From Ephydatia muelleri (lineage: Eukaryota > Porifera > Demospongiae > Spongillida > Spongillidae): DNA of 64,000 nucleotides. The position numbers were made by a program, and so were the translations under genes. The stretch covers positions 1,594,860 through 1,658,859 of the forward strand of contig JABACO010000003.1 in assembly GCA_013339895.1 (NCBI GenBank), written 5' to 3'. Under the pieces are notes generated by a model. That model saw only the letters and a list, made by a program, of their open reading frames with translations. It ran no database searches and was not told where the DNA came from. Shown here piece after piece: positions 31,033-42,330 of the stretch; the first letter of the stretch is position 1; each line of letters opens with the position of its first letter.

Positions 31033-31463
31033 TGTGTGTGCGGTGTAGGTAAATTATGCTTGTGTGCATGATTACTATATATGCACGTACATGCGGATGT
31101 GTGTAGTGTGTGTACAGTACATGTGGATGTAAAGTTTTTATGCTAAAAATGCATGTGTATGAATATAACTGGATGTCTACACCCAGTTACACCCAAGTGT
31201 TCATGTACCTACCTCTATGCATGTAGTAGTAGTATGGCCATATGTGTGTATGTGTGCAAGCTTCAGGGCTGTGTTGTTTGTGCTCTTGTACTGTTTGACA
31301 GACGAAACTCAAGAAGAAGCCAGTGGTCTGTGACGGGTCCTTCTGGATCCTGATGGTGTTGGCCTTTGTGACAGTATTCTTTGCTTGGGACCACTACCTA
31401 ACTGGGGACACCAGCTACATCACCCAGGTGTGCACATACCTGAAAAACTGCTTCGAATGGTGA
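30897..31463 (+). CDS. two-exon small single-pass membrane protein
   Basis: Exon 1 codes from ATG 30897 to 30995 (33 residues, MSTPASKPLLQQSGDHSKVR, then ERMISPASP), donor GTGAGT at 30996 running into a (TG)n tract. Exon 2 is 31302-31463 after TGTTTGACAG, phase 0 on both sides, ending TGA. The 86-residue product has a basic patch (TKLKKKP) followed by one hydrophobic segment (SFWILMVLAFVTVFFAW) and a short tail (YITQVCTYLKNCFEW). This predicts a small anchored membrane protein with a cytosolic basic N-side. Family not recognised; upstream non-coding exons are likely, because an acceptor-like CCCAAG precedes the ATG. Confidence 0.45.
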
Positions 31464-31569
31464 CCTGGACACCCTCCCCCCATGGTTGGATCACTGTAGA
31501 ACCACGAACTGCTTAGAGACACTCACACACACATCACACACATCACATACGCGTGTACATGTATACAGA

Positions 31570-32072
31570 GATGCATATTTTAAACCACCTGCTAAAGCAT
31601 ATGGCTGAGACTGGGGACTAGGAAGGGTCCATGCCCACACTGTAGGGGCCTTGCTCTGCAGGTACACCTCGTCCATTTTGTATAGCTTGTCCACAAAGAC
31701 CTGCCTGAGGCTACCTGGGGGCAGAGCCTGGTCTTTGGTCTTGAAGCTGGCTACAGCCTCCTCACAAGAGAGATAGTGCAGAGCCAGACCACAGGCACAG
31801 GTCTTGATGGATAGGACTGGAAGAGGAAGAATGGGAGCTGAGTGGGGAGGAGGTGATAGGGACCAACACACATGCACACACACACACACACACTCACTCC
31901 ACACACACATACACACACACACACTTGGGCCTATGCTACAGGCAATATGGCTCAACACATGGGGAGGAGGGAGTGTAGGTCTCCATCCCCCTGGCCTGCT
32001 TGCAAACCTCCACCACCACCTCTCCATTGGTGATGATGTTTGTATCATACAGGTGCATGTAGGAGCCCATGT

Positions 32073-32103
<31 letters not shown>

Positions 32104-32130
32104 GCCAGGAGCTGAGCAAACCTCAGAGAA
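31570..32130 (-). CDS. minus-strand exons of an unrecognised gene (partial)
   Basis: Two coding-looking segments are separated by low-complexity sequence. Around 32064-31970 the minus strand reads MHLYDTNIITNGEVVVEVCK. Around 31815-31590 it reads LSIKTCACGLALHYLSCEEA, then ALPPGSLRQVFVDKLYKMDE. They have even amino-acid composition and no stops, unlike the surrounding repeats. (TG)n sequence and a poly-G run (32077-32101) interrupt the region. I cannot place exact splice sites or name the family. Confidence 0.3.
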
Positions 32131-32195
32131 GATGGACCACTGTGTTGCCCATTGATGACTCCCTGAACTGACCTGTGGTAAGAAAGGGGAAGGTC

Positions 32196-32300
32196 CAAGT
32201 CATGTGACATATGATCCAGGTCATGTGATACGTGGTCCAGGTCATGTGACACATGGTCCAGGTCATGTAATATGTGGTCCAGGTCACGTAACACATATTT
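32196..32300 (+). repeat. 21-bp minisatellite with TCATGTGA E-box-like motifs
   Basis: Five tandem copies of a 21-bp unit (GTCCAGGTCATGTGACACAT). Each carries TCATGTGA or a one-base variant, and one carries TCACGT. On the minus strand it reads as a repetitive HDLDHVS peptide, probably not real coding. Confidence 0.75.
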
Positions 32301-33342
32301 CAGGGCACACATGAAACTAACCTTCCATGCGTAGTAGTGGGTTGATAGAGGGAGGTCTTTTCATTCCTTTGCCATGTTGCTCGTGCTAGGTCAGCCACAC
32401 AAATAATGACCACACACATTCAGAGGCCACTTACGATTTTCTTTCGTCACAGCGGTGGGCATACTCTCTGTACTGTTGAAACCATGAGAGGGTGGGGCCT
32501 GATGGGGCAGAGATCTTCTTCCGGTAACATTCATTCAAGACCACCCTTATTCAAATTATATTTGTTAATGACCGGCTGAACCTGAACCTTGTCAGAGCAC
32601 ACCACTGCCATTCTAACCAGATGCTTGCATCTGATATGTATAGTGTAACATATGAGTGTGTCCTATGCTTACCCGCGGACCCTATGTTATATGGGTCAGT
32701 TTCCGAGAAATGAATAGTAGCTATATATATAAAAAGTTATAAAAATGCTTCACGTTTGAATCGCTAAAACTCCGTAAAGGTTTAAGCAATCAACTTCCTA
32801 TTTCGAACACTTCTTGCCACACCACTTCTCTCTACGAAAATCGATTTTGGTGTCTTACCCTTGCTCCTTGCCGACGTTACAAGGCACAGTACCCCGAGGG
32901 GTTCAAAATCCAGGTAGCTCCCTGCAGGAATGTCCAAATCACTTCAAAATCGATATGCACGTAAAGGAGTCCTGTCACTATTGATTTCTGCAGATCGTTG
33001 ATTTTTACCTCTTCCGTTATGGAGATACAGCAATGCAAAGTAAGTCCACGTTTCCCGCTCGAATCGCGCCTTTCTCAGTCCTTGAACCGCTTCCATTCTC
33101 CCGAGTGGGACTGAGAAAGGCGAAATGTCCACTACTGGTCCATGTGTTTGATTATTACTGTATTGGAACACATATGTTCATCTTTTCTGACCTGCAGGCC
33201 AAGGTGATATCAGACAATACAGAACCATGGATTATGCTTGTCACGACTTCTATTTCACTGCTCATGTATTCATCTGTGTTGTGCCATGGACATTGCCACC
33301 ATTGATTTTTAATCACAATGATAATGTTCTTTGTACCATTAC
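32301..33342 (+). other. no gene seen; diverged copy of a repeat also at 39960-40320
   Basis: 32760-33125 shares order and short blocks with 39960-40320 (GGTTCAAAA, AGTCCTGTCACTAT versus GGTCCTGTTGCTAT, GATTTTTAC versus AATTTTTAC, GTGCAAAGT-like, TTTCCCG) and ends in a hairpin (CGCCTTTCTCAGTCC paired with GGACTGAGAAAGGCG). Probably an old non-coding transposon family. Confidence 0.4.
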
Positions 33343-33580
33343 TGTTTGAGTGTGATAGTTTATGATGAATTGGGTGGACAAAGAGCGAGGCTTACCCCTT
33401 TTTAGTTGGGCCTTCTATACATACTGGAGTCACTATAAACAAAGGGGCGGGGCATCATTAAAAAGGGGTATGCATGGTCCATCATTCCTAATTTGACTCC
33501 CCTCTCTCTCTCTCTGAGCTTATGCAGCCTTCCCAAAAAGCCTCCACCCAATTCATCATAAATTATCACACTCAAACAGT
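33343..33580. mobile_element. foldback element with 35-bp arms
   Basis: CTGTTTGAGTGTGATAGTTT at the left and its complement (AAATTATCACACTCAAACAG) at the right delimit arms that continue through GATGAATTGGGTGGA. The spacer is about 165 bp and includes a short CT run. MITE-like; no coding capacity. Confidence 0.65.
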
Positions 33581-34776
33581 CCGGCTGTTTGCGCATTAAT
33601 GATTAGTCGCGACTGCTGAGCACGGCCAGTACACGTATAAGGATACTTAGTTCAACCTATTAACAATGGTTTGACATGTGAGAATGTTTACAAGAAGCTA
33701 GAGCACGTTGAAAGTACAGTTATACTGCAGCTACTCAGAATATAGTGGAAAGCATTTTCTGAGTCTTTTGACTATTATTCAATTGAGAAGTCCAACAACG
33801 CAGAATCCCCACAAACTAGGCATGCAGCACGTTCAAAACTAAGTGATACTGTGGCTAATAACTATTCAGAATACAATGCAGAGCATCGTGCATGTCGTAC
33901 TTGACGGCGCGGTGGCTCAGGTATAAGGCAAGGGGCGGGGCATCATAACAAACGAAGCTACATGTATTATAGCTTATACCTACTCAGAATCATTCCTGAG
34001 TCACTTGCATGGGAGTTTCAGGTTATTATGACAATGTAACCCAACTTGTAACCTTGCTCCGACATGTGGACGGGTGACTTTTTAGGTGGGTCATAATCCA
34101 TGCATGAACCACTGCACACGTCATTAAGGTATAGTGTTGCCAGTCAAGATCTGTTTTTTTACAACGATACGAGTAGGAATGTCAATTTCTTTTAATCTAT
34201 GCAGTTTGGGTATACCGGTACAAGGCATTCAAGTGATAACATCTAGCTGCTTAATAAATCATAATGAATGAACGATCGAATGCCATTACCACACCCTACA
34301 AATAGAAGCAATAGTGGGATTCATATTCAGGAGTTCCTCTAGCTGATCACTAATGACATCTTGGGTTTCATTGGTAGCAAAATCCATCCGTATACATTAT
34401 AAGCCAGCCATGTGCGACCCAGAGTGCAGGCCCATGTAGTACGCACACATCAGAACAAGTGTACATGTAACCTGGACTGTTTTTGGGTTGGAGAAAAAGG
34501 AGTGCGTGATGCACTGATGTACCTCAGTGAAATATTTGGCAGGTGGGGTTGATTCCTCCCTATCCCCTCAGGCACATCGCTACTTTAAGTACATATACAG
34601 TCACATAGCACACGTGTACTAGTCTCGTATCCAGATATATCGTTCTCGTATATCTCGTCGATGTGCTCATCATCTGTTCTTCCTTTCCTTGGTCACCCAG
34701 GTGTTCACCATAGACTGATGTTGTGCTTGCGAAAAGAACATTGGAACACATGGGGACCTCATACAAATGAAAGCTA
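33581..34776 (+). other. non-coding, nothing recognised
   Basis: AT-rich sequence without a supported exon, RNA gene or clear repeat. Confidence 0.4.
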
Positions 34777-34977
34777 CAGGGTGATCCAAAAGTTGCGCAA
34801 AATTGTATAACTCCAGAACAGAACATTAAATAAACAGAGCACTACCTTTTAATAACTACAATTCATAACTTCATGTTAATCATTTGCATGCTTTTTGGTT
34901 TTAATAGCATAATTTTGAAATGCTTAGTTCTAAAGTTATACCAGTTCAACCAATTCAAAGATTTGCGGATCACCCTG
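34777..34977. mobile_element. 201-bp Tc1/mariner-type MITE
   Basis: Ends CAGGGTGATCC and GGATCACCCTG are exact inverted repeats of 11 bp, flanked by TA on both sides (34775-34776 and 34978-34979). A TA duplication and CAGGG-type terminus suit Tc1/mariner non-autonomous elements. Confidence 0.7.
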
Positions 34978-35618
34978 TATAAGACTTGTAGCTCATCATT
35001 GTCCCCATCTTCATGGTTGGAAAGAGAACATGAATAGTGAGTGTCATGCCATAGTTGGCACGCGGTAATGTCGACAGGTTCGTAGTAGGAAAGTCAAACC
35101 ACCGAATCTCGGTGGAGGCACTTTTTACTTAACGCCTTGCACGTGCGCATCCGTCGTTACAAATCGTACTATTTTGTACTAATTTTTTTCAACGAACGAT
35201 TGCTATCGAAACAGCACGATCATTGTTCTTCTATGTTAGGCTTTTTGATACTACGAACGGTATTTTTCATACTCCATCTGAAATTTTTGTATTTGGCGGT
35301 ACATTATTAGAATGGACACGAATGAGTGCTTATCGGGAAAAAAAAACTATATAGTAGTGATATACGTGCATGCTCCTGATCGATCAAGAACGATGTACAT
35401 ATTAAGCAAATAATCAATATATAATCTAAGATATTTGACGAAACGATCGTGCATAGATCTTGTACGGATTTTTTTGCTGGGCATGCATATAGCCATACAT
35501 GCATTGACTCTCACAACATACATGTGACCAATTAGAGAATTCGCTCAGTTCAACTGAGGCAATGTTATACATACAATTTCATCAATTATTATAACACCAG
35601 TAACCTATATAATTCTTT
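34978..35618 (+). other. intergenic sequence 3' of the ROCO-death gene
   Basis: No exon or repeat recognised. Confidence 0.4.
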
Positions 35619-36055
35619 CTATTTTCCAATCCCTAGATATGTCTTCACATATTCAGCTAGGAGATGCTCTTTACACGATTCAAGGACAGTGATCAGAGTT
35701 AACCATGATACTTGTGATAACTTCAGCCATGCTTGGAACATCTCCCTACAACATTCTTCTGCTTGGTTTGGGTATCGTTGCTCTATTATCTTCAACTGTC
35801 GACCATTAGGATCAAAGTTGAAAACAACACACAGATTCTTCCAGTTGTCAGCCACATTTCTTATGATGGAGACCACCTCTCCATTCACAGTGATGCATTG
35901 CAGCTCAGCCAATGTGGGTCTCTGATCAGGCTGAGCACCAGGTAGAAGATGAGCAAGACATGAAGAAGATGGAGGAGGATGAGCATCAGGTGGAGGAGGA
36001 TGAGGATGAGGTGGAAGAGGATGAGGAGTGGGTGCAGGTGCTTGAGTTGTTGGTA
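35619..36055 (-). CDS. ROCO-death exon 4: proline linker and death domain
   Basis: Acceptor TTCCACTAG, phase 1. The linker PPPPDAHPPP is followed by LAELQCITVNGEVVSIIRNV and the death domain: ADNWKNLCVVFNF, NGRQLKIIEQRYP, CCREMFQAWLKL, WLTLITVLESCKEHLLAEYV. TAG ends the frame at 35619. Confidence 0.75.
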
Positions 36056-39000
36056 CTAGTGGAACATATACATAAACACTAACAAAATTCTAATATGTTT
36101 TATGTAACTAAAATAGGGGAGCAGACAATATTGGGAAACTACTTTGGAACCCTAATCTACAAATAAAGTAGTTTCCCAATATTGTCTGTTGCTGAGCATT
36201 GATTTTTAACGTATAAAATATGGAATTATAATGCATTCCGGTCCTGACATGTGCATATTTTACTAATGATATTAATTGCTTCTCATTGGTTTTCACCTTC
36301 CATGAAAGCACTTCATTCTTCATGCAAATGGAAACCATTGGTTAAGCATATATCGACAATTGGTGCAATATGACATGTGATCTGGAATTACATGGGGGCC
36401 TGATGATTGCTATCGTGTAACTGTTAGTGCCTGTTTTTTTGGTCTTCTGTGATTAATCTTTTAGTGCAGTGTGGTTATTTGCAGTTAGAAAATACTATAG
36501 TTCGATGCACATCTGGAATTGTCCATTTTTTTGACCGTTCATATTATTGCTGATCTCCAGTAACACCTCAGGACAGAATTGTGCTGCAATGCACAAACTA
36601 CATTTATACAGCATGTAGGTTTATGAGCTACACAATTTCCAATAAATGAAAGTGCCACAATTTCATTACAATTTCCTGTGACAATGATCGCATGCATGGC
36701 AGAGGCATTTTCTATTAGTATCATTCAAACTGAAATAAAGTTTGTAAATTTGTAAATTACTTACGCACACACCTTTATAATCAATATTACCATTCTATTA
36801 TTACAAACAATTGGGAGAGACCTAACATATGGTTCTGCAACTTTCAAGTACAAAGCAAATTGTATGGCTGACTTAAATCCAGTACCTTACAACTTCGTGA
36901 CAGATAGCCCAATTTACAGTGCATAAGAATGCTGTGTAACGGATATTTACAGATATCCAGAATATCACAAAATGTGAAATCTTTGAAACACACCTTTCAC
37001 TGCAATGATCTCAATTGATATACATGATATGTAAACATACAACTCAAATTCGATTTGTATTGCTGATATACAATTAATCAAAATGCTGTCCGAAAAATGT
37101 ATTCAAAAGGTTATTCAAATGATATGTGAATTGCCAATGCTGACACAAAGTGCCTAAGCATTTACAAATTGAAAAACGCAAATTGGTTATTAAAAAACTT
37201 ATCATACCATATTGCTAGACTACTCAAACAAATAAGTATCAGGTTTACCTGTAGAAGCCTATAACCATTTACATGCCCTATTTACTATCGAAGCAACGAA
37301 CCTGCATTTTTCATCCACACTTGATACTCTCCTGGTATAGATCCTGTACAGACATCTTCTACTGTGCATTTATAATATTCCTCTTCCTCAGATGGTGAAG
37401 GTAGGTGCCACAATGCCACATGATTTTCTTCTGGGTGTGAAGGACACCTAATAGCATCTTGAAAAGTGAGAATTGAGTATTGGAGGCTTTTAGCTACAGT
37501 CACGATAGATTCATGAACTATATTCTTGATGTTTACTGGAGAGACCTTTTGCAGATTGGAGTCTTTTCGGATATACATATATATAGCAAAGTGTGAGAAG
37601 AAATCCACCAAGGTAATAATGGTTTGCACTCTATAACTAAATGTGACACAATTTCGAAAACAACAGTGAGGTTTATCACTATTCATGCATAGTTTCCAAT
37701 TATTTAACTGAAGTAGAGTGGCCACAACTGAACAGAACACACCACATGGTGCACAGCCTCCATTAAAACTGATGCATAGTGGAGGCAATCGCTCCTTGCC
37801 TTCAATCTCTCCCACCATTGCAGCAGGATCATCAGCATTTTGTAATAGTGCTGGCATTAGATACACATCTTTCGGTATGGCAGTAATAATCTTTAAATGC
37901 AATAAAAGTTTTAAAAAATTGTCTGATGAGAAGACCCCTTTTTTATCACTGTATTGGGATGAAATATATTTCAATATTTCAGCGGAGATATAAGCATTAT
38001 CCCTGAACATAATTTGCGGTTCCCCTTTTACAGCACACTGAGAGTGCTTTAGCTTGTAGTGATACTGTACTATTTGAGTGACCATAGTAAGGAGTACTTG
38101 TGGATCACAAAATACCACATCTGGGAGTACTTCTGAATAGTGAAGAAATATATTGTACTTTACAAAGTGCTGCATTGCTGCATCAAACTGACCACTGTTG
38201 GCTCTGAAGTACTCAAACTTATCAGCCTCCAGTTTACACTGCTCAAGACTAAGAATTCCTTTGTGTTTTGATGCTTCGCTTTGGCTTGCTTTCTTTAGTG
38301 CAAGTTCTAGTCCAAACCAAGCCATTGGAGTCTCTTTGCTTTCCACATCTTGAACCTCTTCACTTTTGACATCTTCAACTACACGCAACAGCTGCTCTCT
38401 GATCTCTTGAACTATATTCATGTCTTCATTAGTTTTGGACAAGCAGTTCAACAAAGCAATGGGCTGATTCTTTGGAAACAAAACCACCTTTTTTTGAAAA
38501 GGTTTCAAACATTCTTGTAAATCATCAGTTTTTAGTTTTTGTTCAGGATAATCTTTGTGGGTTCCAATCAGCAGGATTGTTTGACACGTTTCACCCTGGG
38601 CATGAAACACTTTTAGACAATGTTCCAGGATCTCCCTGTGGGTCAGATATGACTTGTTAGGATCTCCAATGCATTTCCCATCTTTATCATAGTATTCAAC
38701 CATCGGCTTTTCATCCAGTCCTTCTGATAGCTTAAACACAAATAGCACAACTGATGTATTTGGTACAAATACTGGAAGTAGATCATGAAACTCAGGTTGA
38801 CCACCACTGTCTATGAAATGGATCCATGTAGTATTCAGAAACTCATTCTCACCTTAGAAATTGTGTCAATAGAAAATATAAAACTTACCAGACAAATTAT
38901 CATTAAAAGTTGTGTAAGTCAACTGTTCACATGATGCCTTCAGTAAATCCTGCTACAAATCCTGCCATGCAGGTTGAATTATTATAGAGGCAAATGAATG

Positions 39001-41372
39001 TCCTAAATAGGTATGGTACACCTGAACATCCTTTCACATTGTGGTTATCATTATTTATTTGTATTGAATGTACATATTCATTACAAAATAGTGCTTGTTA
39101 TAGTGGAATTCATATATTGAACCCTTATGAGTTGTTAGAAACAACAGCTCACAGCAAGGGTCTAATATGGTATATGAATTCCGCATCTTACATAACAAGT
39201 ACTTTTTCACTTGTAAACATGTATGCCAAGCTGGAACATCAACAGTTATTATAGCTTTGATTCCTTTCTAACTGTTATTTGTGGCCCAAAATGAACTTGT
39301 TTTCAAGTGAGTACCTCAACCCTTAAAGCCCTTCAGACTACTACATACCTTCAGCCTTCATAATTGCACTAAGAAAATCTTTGTGATCAACTGAGTCTAC
39401 CTGACTTTCTTCTGTACCCATTGGCTCAACTGAATTCACTATCCCTGATTCACAGGTAGCTAGAGTTTTTTCCTGAGGTTTTTCATTTGGAACAATATCA
39501 GTAGCCTCAGATTTTGCTCGGGCTTTCATAATCTCAGCAATAATGTTCATCAGATCTTTCTCATTACGAACCATATACCACGAATCGCCTTTCATAATGC
39601 CCCGTGAAATGGATACATCTCGTGAAATTGAAACTGCAACATCAGGGTTTTCTAACACACCAGTACTCACACGCTTCTTGGGAAGTTCCTTGTTTAAAAG
39701 CAGGTGCTTAATTGAAGTCTTTCCAACTCCTGCAGCTCCAACAATAAGACATTTGATGACTTTACGCTTCACACGTCCTGTTTTCATAGCATTTGCATAC
39801 AGTTCCTTTGGATCTAATAAAGTATAAATGAAATGGAGTTAAAGTTTTATTTTACACTAAACATATGATCATGATAAATTGTTGTGCCACCTTAATTAAA
39901 CATATGTGAGATTTTGATCATTGTGGATTTATGGTTTATAACATAAAACTCAAATTGCTATATCTTCTGAATGGTTACCGCTATGGTTTTCCTATTTTCA
40001 TCACCTTGTCCTACATCATTTAGCTATGTAAAAATGTATTTTGGAATCTTGCACAAGCACAGTGCTTACGCTACGAGGTCCGATACCATATGAGGTTCAA
40101 AAGCACCATATCTTCAGGTAGGAGTGTTCAAATTTTTGCAAATGTAGAAGGGTCCTGTTGCTATCGACGTGTTCTTTTTCATTAATTTTTACTCGATCCA
40201 TTACAAAGATACAAAGATACAGGTGTGCAAAGTTTACCTACATTTCCCGTGTCCTAATTTATTGCGAATTGGGACAATAATGGAGCGTATCGAGCGGGAA
40301 ATGTAGATAAACTTTGCACAGCTGTATCCCACCCTCACACCATCCCTGATGGCTCCGCCCACCCTCACACCATCCCCTGATGGCTCCTCCCACCTTCACA
40401 CCATTCCCTGATGGTTCCTCCCACCCTCACACCATCCCCTAATGGCTCCTCCCACCCTCACACCATCCCCTGCTGGCTCCTCCCACCCTCACACCATCCC
40501 TTGATGGCTCCTCCCACCCTCACACCATCCCTGATGGCTCCTCCCACCCTCACACCATCCCCTGATGGCTCCTCCCACCCTCACACCATCCCCTGATGGC
40601 TCCTTCCACCTTCACACCATCCCCTGATGGCTCCTCCCACCCTCCCACTATCCCCTGATGGCTCCTTCCACCCTCACACCATCCCCTGATGGCTCCTCCC
40701 ACCCTCACACCACCTCTGATGGCTCCTCCCACCTTCACACCATCCCCTGATGGCCCTCCCACCCTCACACCATCCCTGATGGCTCCTCCCACCCTCCCAC
40801 CATCCCCTGATGGCTCCTCCCACCCTCACATCATCCCCTGATGACTCCTCCCACCTTCACACCATCCCTTGATGGCCTCCCACCATCCCCTGATGGCGCC
40901 TCCCACCCTCACACCATCCTCTGATGGCTCCTCCCACCTTCACACCATCCCTGATGGCTCCTCCCACCCTCACACCATCCCTGATGGCTCCTCCCACCCT
41001 CACACTATCCCCTGATGGCTCCTCCCATCTTCACACCATCCCCTGATGGCTCCTCCCACCCTCACACCATCCCCTGATGGCTCCTCCCACCTTCACACCA
41101 TCCCCTGATGGCTCCTCCCACCTTCACACCATCCCTCGATGGCTCCTCCCACCCTCCCACCATCCCTGATGGCTCCTCCCACCCTCACACCAACCCCTGA
41201 TGGCTCCTCCCACCCTCACACCATCCCCTGATGGCTCCTCCCACCCTCACACCATCCCCTGATGGCTCCTCCCACCTTCACACCATCCCCTGATGCCTCC
41301 TCACTACAGCATCATTTAAGATGACTAACCTGCAAGAGGAATTGCAGCTGGAGGTTGATTGTGTGCTGCCAT
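35619..41372 (-). CDS. ROCO-family GTPase with C-terminal death domain (complete gene model)
   Basis: Four minus-strand exons: 41372-41330 (ATG, 14 residues), 39813-39349, 38852-37302 and 36055-35619 (TAG). All three junctions are phase 1, and the lengths sum to 2,496 bases, an 831-residue protein. Domain order: Roc GTPase (P-loop GAAGVGKT at residues 40-47, DSGGQ at 184-188, THKD at 267-270), COR (about 345-680), a proline-rich linker (688-730), and a death domain (about 742-825). Roc-COR proteins are GTP-switched dimers; a death domain on one suggests signalling in cell death or immunity, as known for other ROCO-death proteins. No kinase domain or leucine-rich repeats are present. Intron 1 holds a 32-bp minisatellite. 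The donor at 37301 (GTTCGT) is weak. Confidence 0.75.
36056..37301 (-). other. intron 3 of the ROCO-death gene
   Basis: About 1.25 kb, AT-rich. Apart from the hairpin at 36122-36188, nothing recognised. Confidence 0.5.
36122..36188. repeat. perfect 24-bp hairpin near an acceptor
   Basis: 36122-36145 (CAGACAATATTGGGAAACTA then CTTT) and 36165-36188 are exact inverted repeats with a 19-base loop. It lies 67-133 bases upstream of the exon-4 acceptor on the minus strand. Confidence 0.8.
37302..38852 (-). CDS. ROCO-death exon 3: rest of Roc domain and COR domain
   Basis: 517 codons without a stop. It begins with GENEFLNTTWIHFIDSGGQ (switch II region), has the specificity motif THKD, and continues into a COR-type region (AWFGLELALKKAS, FDAAMQHFVKYNIFLHYSEV, VVFCDPQVLLTMVTQIVQ). 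The C-terminal part after VYLMPALL is less conserved in type. Confidence 0.75.
39349..39813 (-). CDS. ROCO-death exon 2: P-loop of Roc domain
   Basis: Acceptor TTTATTAG, donor GTATGT. Encodes DPKELYANAMKTGRVKRKV then IKCLIVGAAGVGKTSIKHLL (Walker A). A charged, probably disordered insert of about 90 residues follows between the P-loop and switch II. Confidence 0.75.
39960..40320. repeat. copy of a non-coding repeat family, ending in a hairpin
   Basis: Related to 32760-33125. It ends in an inverted pair: TGCAAAGTTTACCTACATTT at about 40217 and its near complement AAATGTAGATAAACTTTGCA at about 40300. It lies in intron 1 of the ROCO-death gene. Confidence 0.5.
40323..41300 (-). repeat. 32-bp minisatellite in ROCO-death intron 1
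   Basis: About 30 copies of a 31-32-bp unit (on the plus strand CTGATGGCTCCTCCCACC then CTCACACCATCC). Variants include TTCACACC and CTCCCACC. It is unrelated in sequence to the 31-bp satellite, although its length is almost the same. Confidence 0.9.
41330..41372 (-). CDS. ROCO-death exon 1 (start)
   Basis: ATG at 41372-41370, MAAHNQPPAAIPLA, donor CAG|GTTAGT, phase 1. The frame joins the exon at 39813 exactly. The start is inferred; a longer 5' part cannot be excluded. Confidence 0.55.
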
Positions 41373-42330
41373 TCAACATGAATATGAAAGGATAAAATTG
41401 TTCACTAGTTACAAAAGAGTATGATAGAAACTTGGTATAAAATGCAACCTTTGCAAAATTGATATTTAACCCTTGGACTGCTAAGGTAGGCTAATCGTGA
41501 TAGACGTTAACAATTAATCGCATTTTAGCTGATATTCACGTCATTCAGTTTGCTGCATGATGCAAAATTCCTTGCCCTTGCAAGGCTATCTTATTGTCCT
41601 AACATGCATTACCTTTAAATGTATTGTTATTGGAGGTAACATACAGTGTATATCGTTGCATGAAAATTTCACACATCATAATACTAAATACGATTGTTTG
41701 GCCTAATGACTGAACCAGAGCTGCAGGTGCAAATCTCTAGTGTATTAGAATACAAAAATAATAATAAAAATAGCAACTATAATGAATATGAATAATCTCG
41801 CAGGTCCCCTGGTGTACTATTATGATGTGGGAAATTTTCATGCAACAATATTCAAATACACCAGAGCTCTGCATGTTTCTGCAACAACATGCATGGTACA
41901 GCCGACAATAACTCGTAACGGGATTGGTTATACTTTGATTCGACTACAATGCAGCCTTGCAAGTACAAAAAATATTGGCACAATGGCATACGTGTCAACC
42001 ACATACTATCCCGCTTGGCCACTTTAGTGGCCAAAAGCAGTTCAAGGGTTAAGTTATAATTAACGTTCTCCCTTAGCCATATCATAAGGTGTACAACGTA
42101 AATCACATCTCTGGGTTGTGTGGAGACATATGTTATGTATTGAATAATTGTAATTACTTCTTACTATCTGGCATTATGTGTTTGGTATATACACCATACA
42201 CCAAATAAGTACTAGCAATGTGATAGTGGAGGTTATAACCCTATAGCCTAATGTGGCAAAATGGTCGACCTTGCTGGGGACTGAATTAAAGTAGTTAACA
42301 ACATTTCCAAAAATGGTGACATTTCTCATG
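41373..42330 (-). other. upstream region of the ROCO-death gene
   Basis: No supported exon; probably promoter or 5' untranslated region. Nothing specific recognised. Confidence 0.4.
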
